In this document: piece after piece, positions 8,765 through 17,239 of the stretch
Layout: every line of letters starts with the position of its first letter
Position numbering within the stretch: the stretch's first letter is position 1
Origin: CAZRCZ01 sp964598765
Lineage (GTDB): Bacteria > Sumerlaeota > Sumerlaeia > MVZB01 > JAJFLK01
Length of the DNA: 64,000 nt
Assembly: GCA_964598765.1 (NCBI GenBank)
Contig: CAZRCZ010000001.1
Coordinates: forward strand, 1-64,000
Direction: 5' to 3'
The notes under the pieces: generated by a model
Seen by the model: the letters and a program-made list of their open reading frames with translations, nothing else
What the model was told of the DNA's origin: nothing
Database searches by the model: none
Made by a program: the position numbers and the translations under genes

Positions 8765-11665
8765 TTATTCGATTCGGAGAAACTCATTGGCGTTGAATAA
8801 AGCGCGGCAAAAAATGTCAAGTCCGTGATTGCGGGCGAAAGAATCGCTTGCCGTGGTCTCGCTCGCGTCCGGCGGTCTTCCCAAGGCAAGCATGAATCCG
8901 CGACGAACCTCATCCTCCAAATTGGCTCCGGCGCACTCGCGTTTGAGCCGCTCGGCGAAAAATCGGCTTTGTTCCATCATGAAGGGGCTGTTGAGAAGAT
9001 TCAGCGCTTGGAGCGGCGTGGTCGAGGCGGTCCGGCGAGGGGCGGGTTGCGCGGCTTCGGGACAATCAAAGATTCCGAACGTCGAATCCGGCACGTTGCG
9101 CGCCTTGATTTGATAAACCATCCGCCGCCATTCGGCGGGACCGAAGCGCGTCTTGGGATTATAGACGTGAACGTAATTGGTGTTCGGCTCGAACAGATCG
9201 AAACCGGGTCCGCCGACGGCGAGATCGAGTTTGCCGGAAACCCAAAGCACCGAATCGCGAATCGCTTCGGCTTCGAGCCTGCGCGGCGGATAACGCCAGA
9301 GCAAGCGATCCCCGGCGTCCGCCGACAGATTTTTTTCATTAGGAGAACTTGATCGGCGGTAAGTTTTCGAGAGAAGAATCAGTCGTTGGACGTGTTTCAC
9401 GCTCCATTGATGATCCATGAATTCGGAGGCCAGCCAATCGAGCAACTCCGGATGACTCGGCTTGTCGCCGTTTGCGCCGAAATCGCTCGGCGTGGAAACA
9501 AGCCCGCACCCGAAATGATAATGCCAGATGCGATTCACCATGACGCGCGCGGTGAGCGGGTTGTCGCGGCTGGCGATCCATCGGGCGAGCGCGACGCGCC
9601 GCTCTTTCTCCGGCATGTCGGGAGGCAAGGCGAGCGAAGGGTGGACGGCAGAGATGCCTCCGGGCGCGACCGGCTCGCGCGGCTGGAGCGGATCGCCCCG
9701 AAAAAACAGATGCGTCGGTTCCGGCTCGGCAAAGGTTCCTGAATAAATCTTTTTGCGTCGTTCGATCTCGGCGATTTTGCGATTAAGCCGTTCGCGGAGG
9801 AATTGATTCTCGATCCATGCTTCGGGGTCGGCTTTGGGATCCAGCAGGTGAGGCGCGCGGGCAACCTTCTCCTTCTTTTCATTTTCTTCGTCGTGTCTCG
9901 GTTGACGATCCGAATGGGAAGCCACAAGAAACCAATCGCCGAAGGGCGTTTGCATTTCGATCCGATATTGGATCGGCAGACGGTCGGAAAAAGCGCCGTT
10001 GCGGTCGCGTCCCCAGCCGACGGCCTCCACGCGCTCGGTCTTGGGCCAGCGGATTTCGATCCATCCGCGTCCCGCTTCGGAAGAAATCCAGCTATGCTCG
10101 TTCCCGTAAAGTCCGTCGTTGATGTGTTCGAGTTTGTGGAAGGCGTTGCCCTCATACGTGCCCGAAGCGAGGGGAACGCCCCCGGATGACGCGAGCGCGA
10201 CGTTGCGCGATTCCGGTTCCGCGCTCCAGACTTCCAATTCATCGAGGCAAGGCTCCACGGAATTGGTCGCCTCGATGGTGAATCGCACCGCGCGCGCTTC
10301 GACTGACGCGAAGCGATCCACGTTCAGCTTCGCTTGAACCGCCGCGCGACGAGGTTCGGATGAACGTGGATCGGCCTGCGGTTCGAATCGCAAGAGTTGC
10401 GTCTCAACTTTCCTCAACTGCGCGCGCAACCTTCCGGCTTCGGCTCTCAACGCCGCTTCGTTCGGATCGGGCAATTCCTGCTCGCCGTGACTCACTCCGG
10501 CCAATATCGCCGACATCGCGTAATAATCTTTCTGCGTGATGGGATCGAACTTGTGATCGTGACAGCGGGCGCAACCGACCGTCAGGCCGAGAAACGCCGA
10601 GCCGGTCGTCGCCACCATGTCGTGAATTTCGTTGGCGCGTTGATTGAGCGTCAACTCGCGGTCCGGACTTTTCACTTCGTCCCACGCTCCCGCGACGAGA
10701 AATCCCGTCGCCGCAGGTACGCCGAGCGCATCTCCGGCGATCTGCTCAACGATGAAGCGATCATACGGTTTGTCGGCGTTGAAACTTTCAATCACGTAAT
10801 CGCGGTAAGGCCACGCATTGGGACGTGGTGTGTTGGTTTCGAATCCGTTCGTCTCGGCCCAGCGGGCCACGTCGAGCCAATGCTCCGCCCAACGTTCGCC
10901 GTATCGGGGCGAATCCAGCATCCGGTCCACGAGTTTTGTCCATGCTTCGTCGGTCGGGTTGGAAAGGTAATCGCCGACTTGTGCGGGATCGGGAGGCAGA
11001 CCGAGAAGATCAAGACTCAATCGCCGCGCAAGCGTCGCCGGTTCGGCGGTCGGGGAGGGTTGAAGTTTCTCCGCATCAAGCCGCGCGGCGATGAATTGAT
11101 CCACCGGGTTCGCCACGGACTCCGGGCGCTTTGTTTCGGGAGGTTCGGGCCGCTGAATGGGAGCAAAAGCCCATTGCTTGTCGCTCTTGAGCTGATTCGA
11201 TGACTTCGCGGTTGCTTCGGACGCGAAATCCTTCTCCGTCAATCGCTTCACCCATTGCTCAATCGCCTCGATTTTCGCTTGAGGCAATTTCCCTGCCGGA
11301 GGCATCTTTAAGTCGCCGTCGTAACGAATGGCTTGAACGAGGCGGCTGTCGTCCGGCGAGCCGGGACGAATGACCGGACCATTGATTCCTCCGCGAACAA
11401 CATAGGCGAATTGATCGAGACGCAACTGCGACTTCTGTTTGACGGAACCGTGACACCCCGCGCAATGCTCGGTGAAAATGGGACGAATTTGTGTTTCGTA
11501 TTCCTGATTGACCGGCGATTCCGCGACGGCTTCCGTCTTGACGGCTGAAGCCGACTGCTTCAGCGCAGAATCGTCCGCCCGGACCGAGCGTGCCGATCCC
11601 TCCAAGAGGATTCCGATGGCGCAAAAGACGAAGCGTGTTCGCCGAATTTTTCTCCGCGTTTTCAT
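8765..11665 (-). CDS. PSCyt1/DUF1549/DUF1553 (PSD1) secreted cytochrome protein
   Basis: This 966-residue protein has the standard planctomycete three-part architecture. After a signal-like N terminus comes a PSCyt1 cytochrome-c-like domain with CAGCH at residues 68-72 and QLRLDQF. A DUF1549 domain follows (VDRMLDSPRYGERWAEHWLDVARWAETNG, then the second haem-type motif CARCHDHKFDPIT). The last is a DUF1553 domain (RWIASRDNPLTARVMVNRIWHYHFG..LV.TPSDFG, then RRLEAEAIRDS and RRTASTTPLQALNLLN). Between DUF1549 and DUF1553 lies a discoidin-like beta insert (ARAVRFTIEATNSVEPCLDELEVW), suggesting carbohydrate binding. These proteins are thought to act in polysaccharide catabolism with DUF1501 partners, but their biochemistry is not established. 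Full length for the family. Confidence 0.92.
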   Translation of the reverse strand: MKTRRKIRRTRFVFCAIGILLEGSARSVRADDSALKQSASAVKTEAVAESPVNQEYETQIRPIFTEHCAGCHGSVKQKSQLRLDQFAYVVRGGINGPVIRPGSPDDSRLVQAIRYDGDLKMPPAGKLPQAKIEAIEQWVKRLTEKDFASEATAKSSNQLKSDKQWAFAPIQRPEPPETKRPESVANPVDQFIAARLDAEKLQPSPTAEPATLARRLSLDLLGLPPDPAQVGDYLSNPTDEAWTKLVDRMLDSPRYGERWAEHWLDVARWAETNGFETNTPRPNAWPYRDYVIESFNADKPYDRFIVEQIAGDALGVPAATGFLVAGAWDEVKSPDRELTLNQRANEIHDMVATTGSAFLGLTVGCARCHDHKFDPITQKDYYAMSAILAGVSHGEQELPDPNEAALRAEAGRLRAQLRKVETQLLRFEPQADPRSSEPRRAAVQAKLNVDRFASVEARAVRFTIEATNSVEPCLDELEVWSAEPESRNVALASSGGVPLASGTYEGNAFHKLEHINDGLYGNEHSWISSEAGRGWIEIRWPKTERVEAVGWGRDRNGAFSDRLPIQYRIEMQTPFGDWFLVASHSDRQPRHDEENEKKEKVARAPHLLDPKADPEAWIENQFLRERLNRKIAEIERRKKIYSGTFAEPEPTHLFFRGDPLQPREPVAPGGISAVHPSLALPPDMPEKERRVALARWIASRDNPLTARVMVNRIWHYHFGCGLVSTPSDFGANGDKPSHPELLDWLASEFMDHQWSVKHVQRLILLSKTYRRSSSPNEKNLSADAGDRLLWRYPPRRLEAEAIRDSVLWVSGKLDLAVGGPGFDLFEPNTNYVHVYNPKTRFGPAEWRRMVYQIKARNVPDSTFGIFDCPEAAQPAPRRTASTTPLQALNLLNSPFMMEQSRFFAERLKRECAGANLEDEVRRGFMLALGRPPDASETTASDSFARNHGLDIFCRALFNANEFLRIE

Positions 11666-11834
11666 CGTCTCACATTCGACCGCTTCGCTGAGGATTCAAA
11701 CTGACATGATCAAAGCAAATTGCGCTCCATACGACTTTGGATTTGGAGTTCCGCGAAGTCAAGACTGAACAAATCTTGATCCCCATCCGTCCCAAGGGTA
11801 GAGTTCGTTGTTTGTTTCAGGGAGGAACCAGACC

Positions 11835-12845
11835 ATGCGCCAACTTCTCGCGGCGGCCCTTCTATTTGCGGCCGCTCAATTTATTATTCCGGTCATCGCT
11901 CCGGCGGAGGGAACCATGAACATCGAAGATCGCGTCACGAACGGTTACGCCGACAGCAACGGCGTCAAAATTCATTACGCCAGCCTCGGCTCCGGTCCGC
12001 TGATCGTGATGATCCACGGCTTTCCCGATTTCTGGTATTCATGGCGGGAACAGATGGCGGCGCTGGCCGACAAATATCAATGTGTCGCCGTGGATCAGCG
12101 CGGCTACAACCTGAGCGACAAACCCAAGGGAGTCGAGAACTACGACGTGAAATTTTTGGTCGGCGACGTTGAAGCCGTCATTCGGAGCCTCGGCAAGGAG
12201 AAGGCGATCATCGTCGGCCACGATTGGGGCGGCATGGTCGCGTGGTCGTTCGCCATGACCAAACCGGAAATGACCGAAAAATTGATTATCCTTAATCTGC
12301 CGCATCCGCGCGGCCTGACCCGCGAACTCCTGACCAATCCCAACCAATACAAGGCGAGCGAATACGCCCGGAATTTTCAGAAGGAGGACGCGGCCACCAA
12401 GGTCAAACCGGAGGGCTTGGCGTTTTGGGTCAAGGACCCGTCCGCGCGCGCGAAATACATCGAAGCCTTCAAACGCTCCGACATCGAGGCGATGCTGAAT
12501 TATTACAAGCGGAATTATCCGCGCACGCCCGATCCGTCGCAGGCCAAACCGACCGGCGATCCTCCCGCCGCCTCAACTCCGCCGTCGGGAACCGCCGGCG
12601 ACGCGAAACAGCCTCCGATGATGGATATGCTCGCGCAGATGCCGAAGGTGAAATGCCCGGTCCTGATGTTTCACGGACTCAAGGATTTCGCGCTTCTTCC
12701 TCCCGCGCTCAACGGAACTTGGGATTGGGTCGAGAAGGATTTAACGCTCGTGACAATCCCCGACGCGGGGCATTTCGTCCAGCAGGACGCGGCGGATTTG
12801 GTCTCGCGGACGATGAAGATGTGGCTGGCGCGAGACAATCCCTAA
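11835..12845 (+). CDS. Alpha/beta hydrolase, epoxide hydrolase/haloalkane dehalogenase type
   Basis: This 336-residue protein carries an N-terminal signal sequence (MRQLLAAALLFAAAQFII) and an alpha/beta-hydrolase core. The oxyanion-hole HGFPDFWYSW and the nucleophile elbow GHDWGG, with Asp as nucleophile, mark the epoxide hydrolase/haloalkane dehalogenase group. The catalytic His lies in DAGHFVQQDAA near the C terminus. A Pro/Thr/Ser-rich insert (TPDPSQAKPTGDPPAAS) sits before the last third of the protein, which is unusual for the fold. The start at 11835 is fixed by a strong GGAGG at 11821-11825; the frame is open slightly further upstream without an RBS. It is transcribed away from the PSD1 gene and is followed by a hairpin-forming repeat. 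Substrate unknown. Confidence 0.85.
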   Translation: MRQLLAAALLFAAAQFIIPVIAPAEGTMNIEDRVTNGYADSNGVKIHYASLGSGPLIVMIHGFPDFWYSWREQMAALADKYQCVAVDQRGYNLSDKPKGVENYDVKFLVGDVEAVIRSLGKEKAIIVGHDWGGMVAWSFAMTKPEMTEKLIILNLPHPRGLTRELLTNPNQYKASEYARNFQKEDAATKVKPEGLAFWVKDPSARAKYIEAFKRSDIEAMLNYYKRNYPRTPDPSQAKPTGDPPAASTPPSGTAGDAKQPPMMDMLAQMPKVKCPVLMFHGLKDFALLPPALNGTWDWVEKDLTLVTIPDAGHFVQQDAADLVSRTMKMWLARDNP

Positions 12846-12847
12846 AG

Positions 12848-12921
12848 ATTAAACACGAAGACACGAAGAAGGCGCGAAGGACGCAAAGATAAATTTTTCG
12901 TCTTCGCGGTTGAAGTTTAAT
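12848..12921. repeat. ACGAAG-type hairpin repeat after hydrolase gene
   Basis: The arms ATTAAACACGAAGAC and GTCTTCG...GTTTAAT pair around a loop of CGAAGG/GCAAAG units. It belongs to the same general style of A/G-rich-to-C/T-rich intergenic hairpins as 40573-40684, 53768-53869, 55365-55443 and 59961-60034. It may act as a transcript-end hairpin. Confidence 0.6.
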
Positions 12922-13005
12922 GGGCCGCGTATATTTTCGTATTTTATTCGCTTTTTTCTTGCGCCTCGATCCCTCCTTTTTCTATCGTTTCCTTGGAGGC
13001 GATCC

Positions 13006-13653
13006 GTGAAAAATTTGTCAACCACCAAGGTCGGACCGACACTTGTCGGAGCGCACCCGTCTTCTGAAGCCGCAACCTTCGATCCCGTGCCTCTGCGGAC
13101 GTTGCCCGTTTTGGCTCTGCGGATGCCCGATGCCCAAACCTCCCGGCTTCTTGCGGCCTTGGGTCCTTTTCTGCTCGGCGGCGGCCGCGTCTTTTGTCTG
13201 GATGGCGGTAATCTCTTCAACCCTTATCGGCTTGCGGATTGGCTTCGCCGGAGCGGAACGGATCCCACGCCAATTTTGGAGAATCGGCTTTTTGTAAGCC
13301 GGGCCTTCACCTGTCATCAATTGGCCGGAGCGACGGAGATGCTTCTGTCCCCTCTGGTAGAGCAACCCGAACCTCCTTTAACCCTCCTTCTCGGAATCGA
13401 GAAACTTTTTCTGGACGAGGATATTCCACTCTTTGAGCGTCGCCATCTTTTCGACCGTATTCTGTCCGAAGCCCGCCGTTTGCAAAAACGCGGGTTGCCG
13501 ATTCTTGTGACCTGCGGGGAAAACGCGGGACCTCCGTGGCTGGATGCTCTTCGCCGCTCCGCGTTTGTTCTTCCAGATCTTTCGTCGGCGCTTGCGCGCA
13601 TTCAGAGGATTTCCCATGGGTCGGACGTTGCCCACCTTCAACACTTGGCTTGA
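13006..13653 (+). CDS. Degenerate RadA/RecA-like protein (ImuA-like analogue)
   Basis: The 215-residue product resembles a RadA/Rad51 recombinase core. GGGRVFCLDGGNLFNPYRLA matches the vlYIDTEgtFrPeRi strand; ILENRLFVSRAF..HQ matches the vLdNilvaRafn.dHQ segment; LFDRILSEARRLQKRGLPIL matches the helix/strand before the RadA vvvTN. The ATP-binding elements are missing: no GxxxxGKT precedes the core, and the Walker B position reads LLLGIEKLF instead of a hydrophobic run ending in Asp. It is therefore probably ATPase-dead, as ImuA-type RecA paralogues are. The GTG at 13006 is chosen because TGGAGG sits 7 bases upstream; the frame is open further, through repeat DNA. It overlaps the next gene, making it first in a PolB cassette. 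Alternative: an unrelated P-loop-derived scaffold. Confidence 0.65.
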   Translation: MKNLSTTKVGPTLVGAHPSSEAATFDPVPLRTLPVLALRMPDAQTSRLLAALGPFLLGGGRVFCLDGGNLFNPYRLADWLRRSGTDPTPILENRLFVSRAFTCHQLAGATEMLLSPLVEQPEPPLTLLLGIEKLFLDEDIPLFERRHLFDRILSEARRLQKRGLPILVTCGENAGPPWLDALRRSAFVLPDLSSALARIQRISHGSDVAHLQHLA

Positions 13654-13918
13654 GCGGGAGCTGGAATCTTGGCGGACTTTTCGCAGAGCCTTGCGCCGCG
13701 AGGATCAGGACGCCTTCGACCGCCTGTTCGCGCGGGCCAAAAGCCACATGGCCGAAGCGGCCTGTTCGGCGCGTCCCGTGCCGTTTGACGCCTTGGTGAT
13801 GAGCGTTCTGCTGGAGCAGGAAAAGGAAATCGAGCGGTTGAGGAAAGAAGTTGAGAGAGAGAGGGAGAAGGAGAAAGAGAAGGATGAGATCGTCCGAACA
13901 AGAGGGGAAACGGAGTGA
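13616..13918 (+). CDS. Small coiled-coil protein of the PolB cassette
   Basis: This 100-residue protein is not recognised. The first 70 residues look helical (TFNTWLERELESWRTFRRAL, then DAFDRLFARAKSHMAEAA). The C-terminal 35 residues are almost entirely Glu, Lys and Arg, predicting a charged coiled coil. The ATG at 13616, with AGAGGA upstream, lies inside the RadA-like gene, overlapping it by 38 bases, and the end overlaps the polymerase gene. Such nesting argues for a stoichiometric partner, perhaps a bridge between the RadA-like protein and the polymerase. The order large-small-polymerase invites comparison with ImuA-ImuB-DnaE2, but this protein has no visible polymerase homology. Confidence 0.65.
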   Translation: MGRTLPTFNTWLERELESWRTFRRALRREDQDAFDRLFARAKSHMAEAACSARPVPFDALVMSVLLEQEKEIERLRKEVEREREKEKEKDEIVRTRGETE

Positions 13919-16244
13919 GGACGGGTGGCTGTTCGATCTCTATGCGCAAGGGAGGGAAATGGTTCTCTGGTTCATCACCGCATCGGGCGAACGATTGCGC
14001 GTGGCGGATGATTTCGCGCCGAGCTTTTTCGTCGAAGGGATGGAGCGGGAATTGGACGCGACCGACCGCGCGCGGTTCCGTCGCGCGGTGGAGAGCGTCG
14101 GGGGATTGGAATGGATCGGACCCGCGTCGCGCTTGGATTTTTGGAGCGGACATCCCCGTGAAGTTCATGAAATTCGGATCGCCGACCTGAACCGATACAA
14201 AACCGCCCTGCAAAAAATCTTTCGCCTATTTCCGGGACTTGCTTACTACAATTGCGACATTCCTCCCGAAATTCATTACTGTTACGAAAAGAATCTTTTT
14301 CCGACCGCTTTTTGCCGCCTTGAAATTCAAGGCGGACGACTGGTTTCCTGCCGCGTTCTGGATGACCGGTTCGACGCCGATTACCCTCTTCCCCCCTTGC
14401 GCGTGGCCGAACTCCGCGCCGAAGGACAATTGACGGGGAGTCGGCCCCGCTTGCGTTCGCTCACGTTTGCCTTCGAGGGGCGCTCCATGGTTTGGGAGGA
14501 TTGCGCGCCGGAGGAAATGCTCGGCTCGCTGGCCGACGCTTTGCGGCAAAGCGACCCCGATTTGATTTGGACCCAAGGCGGTGACTCGGTTCTCTTTCCG
14601 GCGCTATTCGCGCTGGCGGCGCGTTTCAAAATCGCCTTGCCGCTGGACCGCGAACCCAACATTCGACGCCGCCTCGTCTTTGAAGGGCGCTCCTACATCT
14701 CCTATGGCCGTGTTCTCTATCAGGCTCCCGACTATCCCCTCTTCGGACGATGGCACGTTGACCGGGAGAATTCGTTTTGGAGCGGCGAGACCGGATTGGC
14801 GGGGTTGGTTGAAGTCGCCCGGCTCTCGAAAATTCCCCTTCAGCGCATCGCCCGTCGCTCCATCGGAACGGGCATTTCGTCCATCCAGTTGGATTACGCC
14901 TATCGCCAAGGGATCCTCATTCCTTGGAAAAAGAGTCATCCTGAAGCTTGGAAATCGGCGGCCACGCTTCTCAAAGCCGACCGCGGCGGATTGGTTTATC
15001 AACCGATCACCGGCGTTTACGAGGACGTGATCGAGTTGGATTTCGTCTCGATGTATCCGACGATCATGGTCCGGTGCAATGTCTCGCCTGAAACGATCCA
15101 TTGCCCGTGTTGTCCGCCGTCGCCGTCCGTGCCGGAACTGGGTTACTCGATTTGCCGGAAGCGGCGGGGACTGACCTCCGTGGTTCTGGAACCGATCATC
15201 GAAAAACGCAAGCGCTTGAAAGCGATGATGAAAACGGCGGCGGCGCGGACCAAGGAAAACCCAGCGTGGGAGGAACGTCGCGCCGTCCATGACGGGCGTC
15301 AGGGCGCAATCAAATGGTTGCTGGTCTGTTGCTTTGGGTATCTCGGTTACCGCAACGCGCGGTTTGGCCGGATCGAGGCGCACGAGGCGACTTGCGCCTT
15401 TTCGCGCGAGAAGCTCCTTCAAGCCAAGGAGATTTGCGAGGCGAGCGGATTCGAGGTTATCCACGCCATCGTGGATTGCGTCTGGATTCGGAAACCGGGC
15501 GCAAGGAGGGAGGAAATCGAAGCGCTTTGCCGCGAAATCGAGCGCGCGACCGATCTCGACCTCGCCGTCGAGGGACGCTATCGCTGGGTCGTGTTTCTTC
15601 CCTCGCGCCAAAATCCCGAGATGCCCGTTCCCAACCGCTACTTCGGATGTTTCGAGGACGGGAAACTCAAGTTTCGGGGCATTGAAATTCGGAGACACGA
15701 TCAAGCCCCTTACGTTCAAGAGGTCCAAGGCCAACTGCTTGAAAAACTGCGCTCGGCGCAAACCTTGACCGACGCGCGGGGAATGAAAACAGAATTGCTT
15801 GCGATGGTGAGCGAGGCCGAGGCGCAATTGCGTCTGCGCCAAGTTCCCATGGAGAAATTGCTCCTTCGCCGCAACACCGCGATGGAGGCCGGCGAATACC
15901 GCAACAACAGCATGACGGCGGTGGCCGCGCGTCAAGCCGCGCGCGCCGGATTGCCGCTCCACGCGGGGGAATCGGTTCACTTTGTCGTCTTGAACGCGCG
16001 CGACGCCGATCCCGACTCGCGCCTGCGGCTCGCGGCGTTGCTCCGGCCCGAGGATGCCTGCGACGCCGATTTTTACATCGAACAACTTCGCCGCGCCGTT
16101 GCGACGCTCTTGGAGCCGCTCATGGGCGAACCGCTCGAAAAAGCGATGGGCGCGTCGCCGGCGAAAACGTCGCGCCGAACGCGGCGGATGGGAAAAGACG
16201 CCTTTGGACAACGGGAACTGTTTGAGGAGGCTTGCTTGGGATGA
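13884..16244 (+). CDS. B-family DNA polymerase, exonuclease-degenerate, with C-terminal clamp motif
   Basis: This 786-residue protein has the B-family polymerase core. Motif A is ELDFVSMYPTI with Asp386. Motif B is RQGAIKWLLVCCFGYLGY with Lys477. The motif C position reads HAIVDCVWI, retaining one Asp (Asp531) where the family usually has DTD. The retained residue aligns with the second, essential Asp, and the trailing VW recalls the DTDGIW of eukaryotic Pol epsilon. The N-terminal exonuclease fold is present, but the DxE, NxxxFD and YxxxD motifs are not visible (GGDSVLFPAL stands at Exo II), so proofreading is probably lost. The extreme C terminus contains QRELF (776-780), matching the QxxLF sliding-clamp-binding pentapeptide, as in E. 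coli Pol II. The ATG at 13884 overlaps the upstream gene; the gene ends in ATGA with DUF72. Confidence 0.85.
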   Translation: MRSSEQEGKRSEDGWLFDLYAQGREMVLWFITASGERLRVADDFAPSFFVEGMERELDATDRARFRRAVESVGGLEWIGPASRLDFWSGHPREVHEIRIADLNRYKTALQKIFRLFPGLAYYNCDIPPEIHYCYEKNLFPTAFCRLEIQGGRLVSCRVLDDRFDADYPLPPLRVAELRAEGQLTGSRPRLRSLTFAFEGRSMVWEDCAPEEMLGSLADALRQSDPDLIWTQGGDSVLFPALFALAARFKIALPLDREPNIRRRLVFEGRSYISYGRVLYQAPDYPLFGRWHVDRENSFWSGETGLAGLVEVARLSKIPLQRIARRSIGTGISSIQLDYAYRQGILIPWKKSHPEAWKSAATLLKADRGGLVYQPITGVYEDVIELDFVSMYPTIMVRCNVSPETIHCPCCPPSPSVPELGYSICRKRRGLTSVVLEPIIEKRKRLKAMMKTAAARTKENPAWEERRAVHDGRQGAIKWLLVCCFGYLGYRNARFGRIEAHEATCAFSREKLLQAKEICEASGFEVIHAIVDCVWIRKPGARREEIEALCREIERATDLDLAVEGRYRWVVFLPSRQNPEMPVPNRYFGCFEDGKLKFRGIEIRRHDQAPYVQEVQGQLLEKLRSAQTLTDARGMKTELLAMVSEAEAQLRLRQVPMEKLLLRRNTAMEAGEYRNNSMTAVAARQAARAGLPLHAGESVHFVVLNARDADPDSRLRLAALLRPEDACDADFYIEQLRRAVATLLEPLMGEPLEKAMGASPAKTSRRTRRMGKDAFGQRELFEEACLG

Positions 16245-17062
16245 TTTATCTCGGCACGAGCGGCTTTTCCTACGACGATTGGGAAAACCGGTTTTATCCT
16301 CCCGGCACGCCGAAGTCCAAGATGTTCGATTGCTATTGTCGTTGGTTCAACTCGGTCGAAATCAACTCGACCTTTTACCACATCCCGACGCCCACGATGA
16401 TGCGTTCGCTTGTTCGGCGGGCCGATGGACGGATCCGTTTTTCCGTCAAGATGAGCGAGCGCGTCACGCACAAAGGCGAACTTGGTCCGGATGTCGTCGC
16501 GCAATTTCGCCGTTCGATTGAACCGGTCATTGATGCGAACGCTCTGGGAGCGGCGCTGTTTCAGTTCCCCTTCCGATTTCATCACACGCTGGAAAATCGC
16601 GATTACCTCCTGCGCGCGCTGGACGCCTTCAAATCCCTGCCGGCGGTCGTGGAAATCCGACACGATTCTTGGCAATCTCCGACGGCTTGCCGATTTTTTT
16701 GGGATCGTGGCATCAGTCTTTGCATCACCGACATGCCGAAATTGCGCGGCCTACCGGTGACAACAACCGATTTGACCGGACGAATCGCGTATATTCGCTT
16801 CCACGGGCGCAACGGGAAACATTGGTTTCAAGACGCCTATCCGGGAGCGCCTTACGACTACAATTATACCGACGGACAACTCAAAGACTGGGTCGAACCG
16901 ATCAAGCGGATGGAACGCAAAGCTGAAACAACCCTCGTCTTCTTCAACAATCACGTCCACGGCCAAGCCTCCCAAAATGCGCTGACCTTCCAAGCCATGA
17001 TGGAAGGAAGACGCGCGGCCTCGGGACCGAGCAATTTATTTGATTCTCTCATCCGCATTTGA
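16241..17062 (+). CDS. DUF72 (YecE-like) TIM-barrel protein
   Basis: The 273-residue product is a DUF72/YecE family protein. The family hallmark lies at the N terminus (MIYLGTSGFSYDDWENRFYP), followed by FNSVEINSTFYHIP, a sequence typical of the TIM-barrel fold, and FHGRNGKHWF and FFNNHVHGQASQNALTF near the C terminus. Biochemical function is unknown. The ATG at 16241 overlaps the polymerase stop as ATGA and has GGAGG ten bases upstream; a TTG at 16232 is less likely. Co-transcription with a polymerase and a recombinase-like protein suggests a nucleic-acid role here, but that is inference from position. Confidence 0.88.
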   Translation: MIYLGTSGFSYDDWENRFYPPGTPKSKMFDCYCRWFNSVEINSTFYHIPTPTMMRSLVRRADGRIRFSVKMSERVTHKGELGPDVVAQFRRSIEPVIDANALGAALFQFPFRFHHTLENRDYLLRALDAFKSLPAVVEIRHDSWQSPTACRFFWDRGISLCITDMPKLRGLPVTTTDLTGRIAYIRFHGRNGKHWFQDAYPGAPYDYNYTDGQLKDWVEPIKRMERKAETTLVFFNNHVHGQASQNALTFQAMMEGRRAASGPSNLFDSLIRI

Positions 17063-17239
17063 AGAGGCATCTGCCTCGTGGTCACGCTTCCAATTTTATC
17101 CTCGTTGGACGAACAGTAAGAAAAGCTTGTTGGCGTGGACATTTGATCGTCCAATCTGGTATTCACTGACAAATTTGATTCGCGATGGGTGCGGCTTTCG
17201 CATTCCTTCGGTTCTTATCTCAAGCGCAAGGAAGATAAT

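Noticed and set aside
14604..16211. 535-codon minus-strand ORF within the polymerase gene
   Set aside because: Shadow of the PolB gene, whose motifs A, B and C are in the plus frame.
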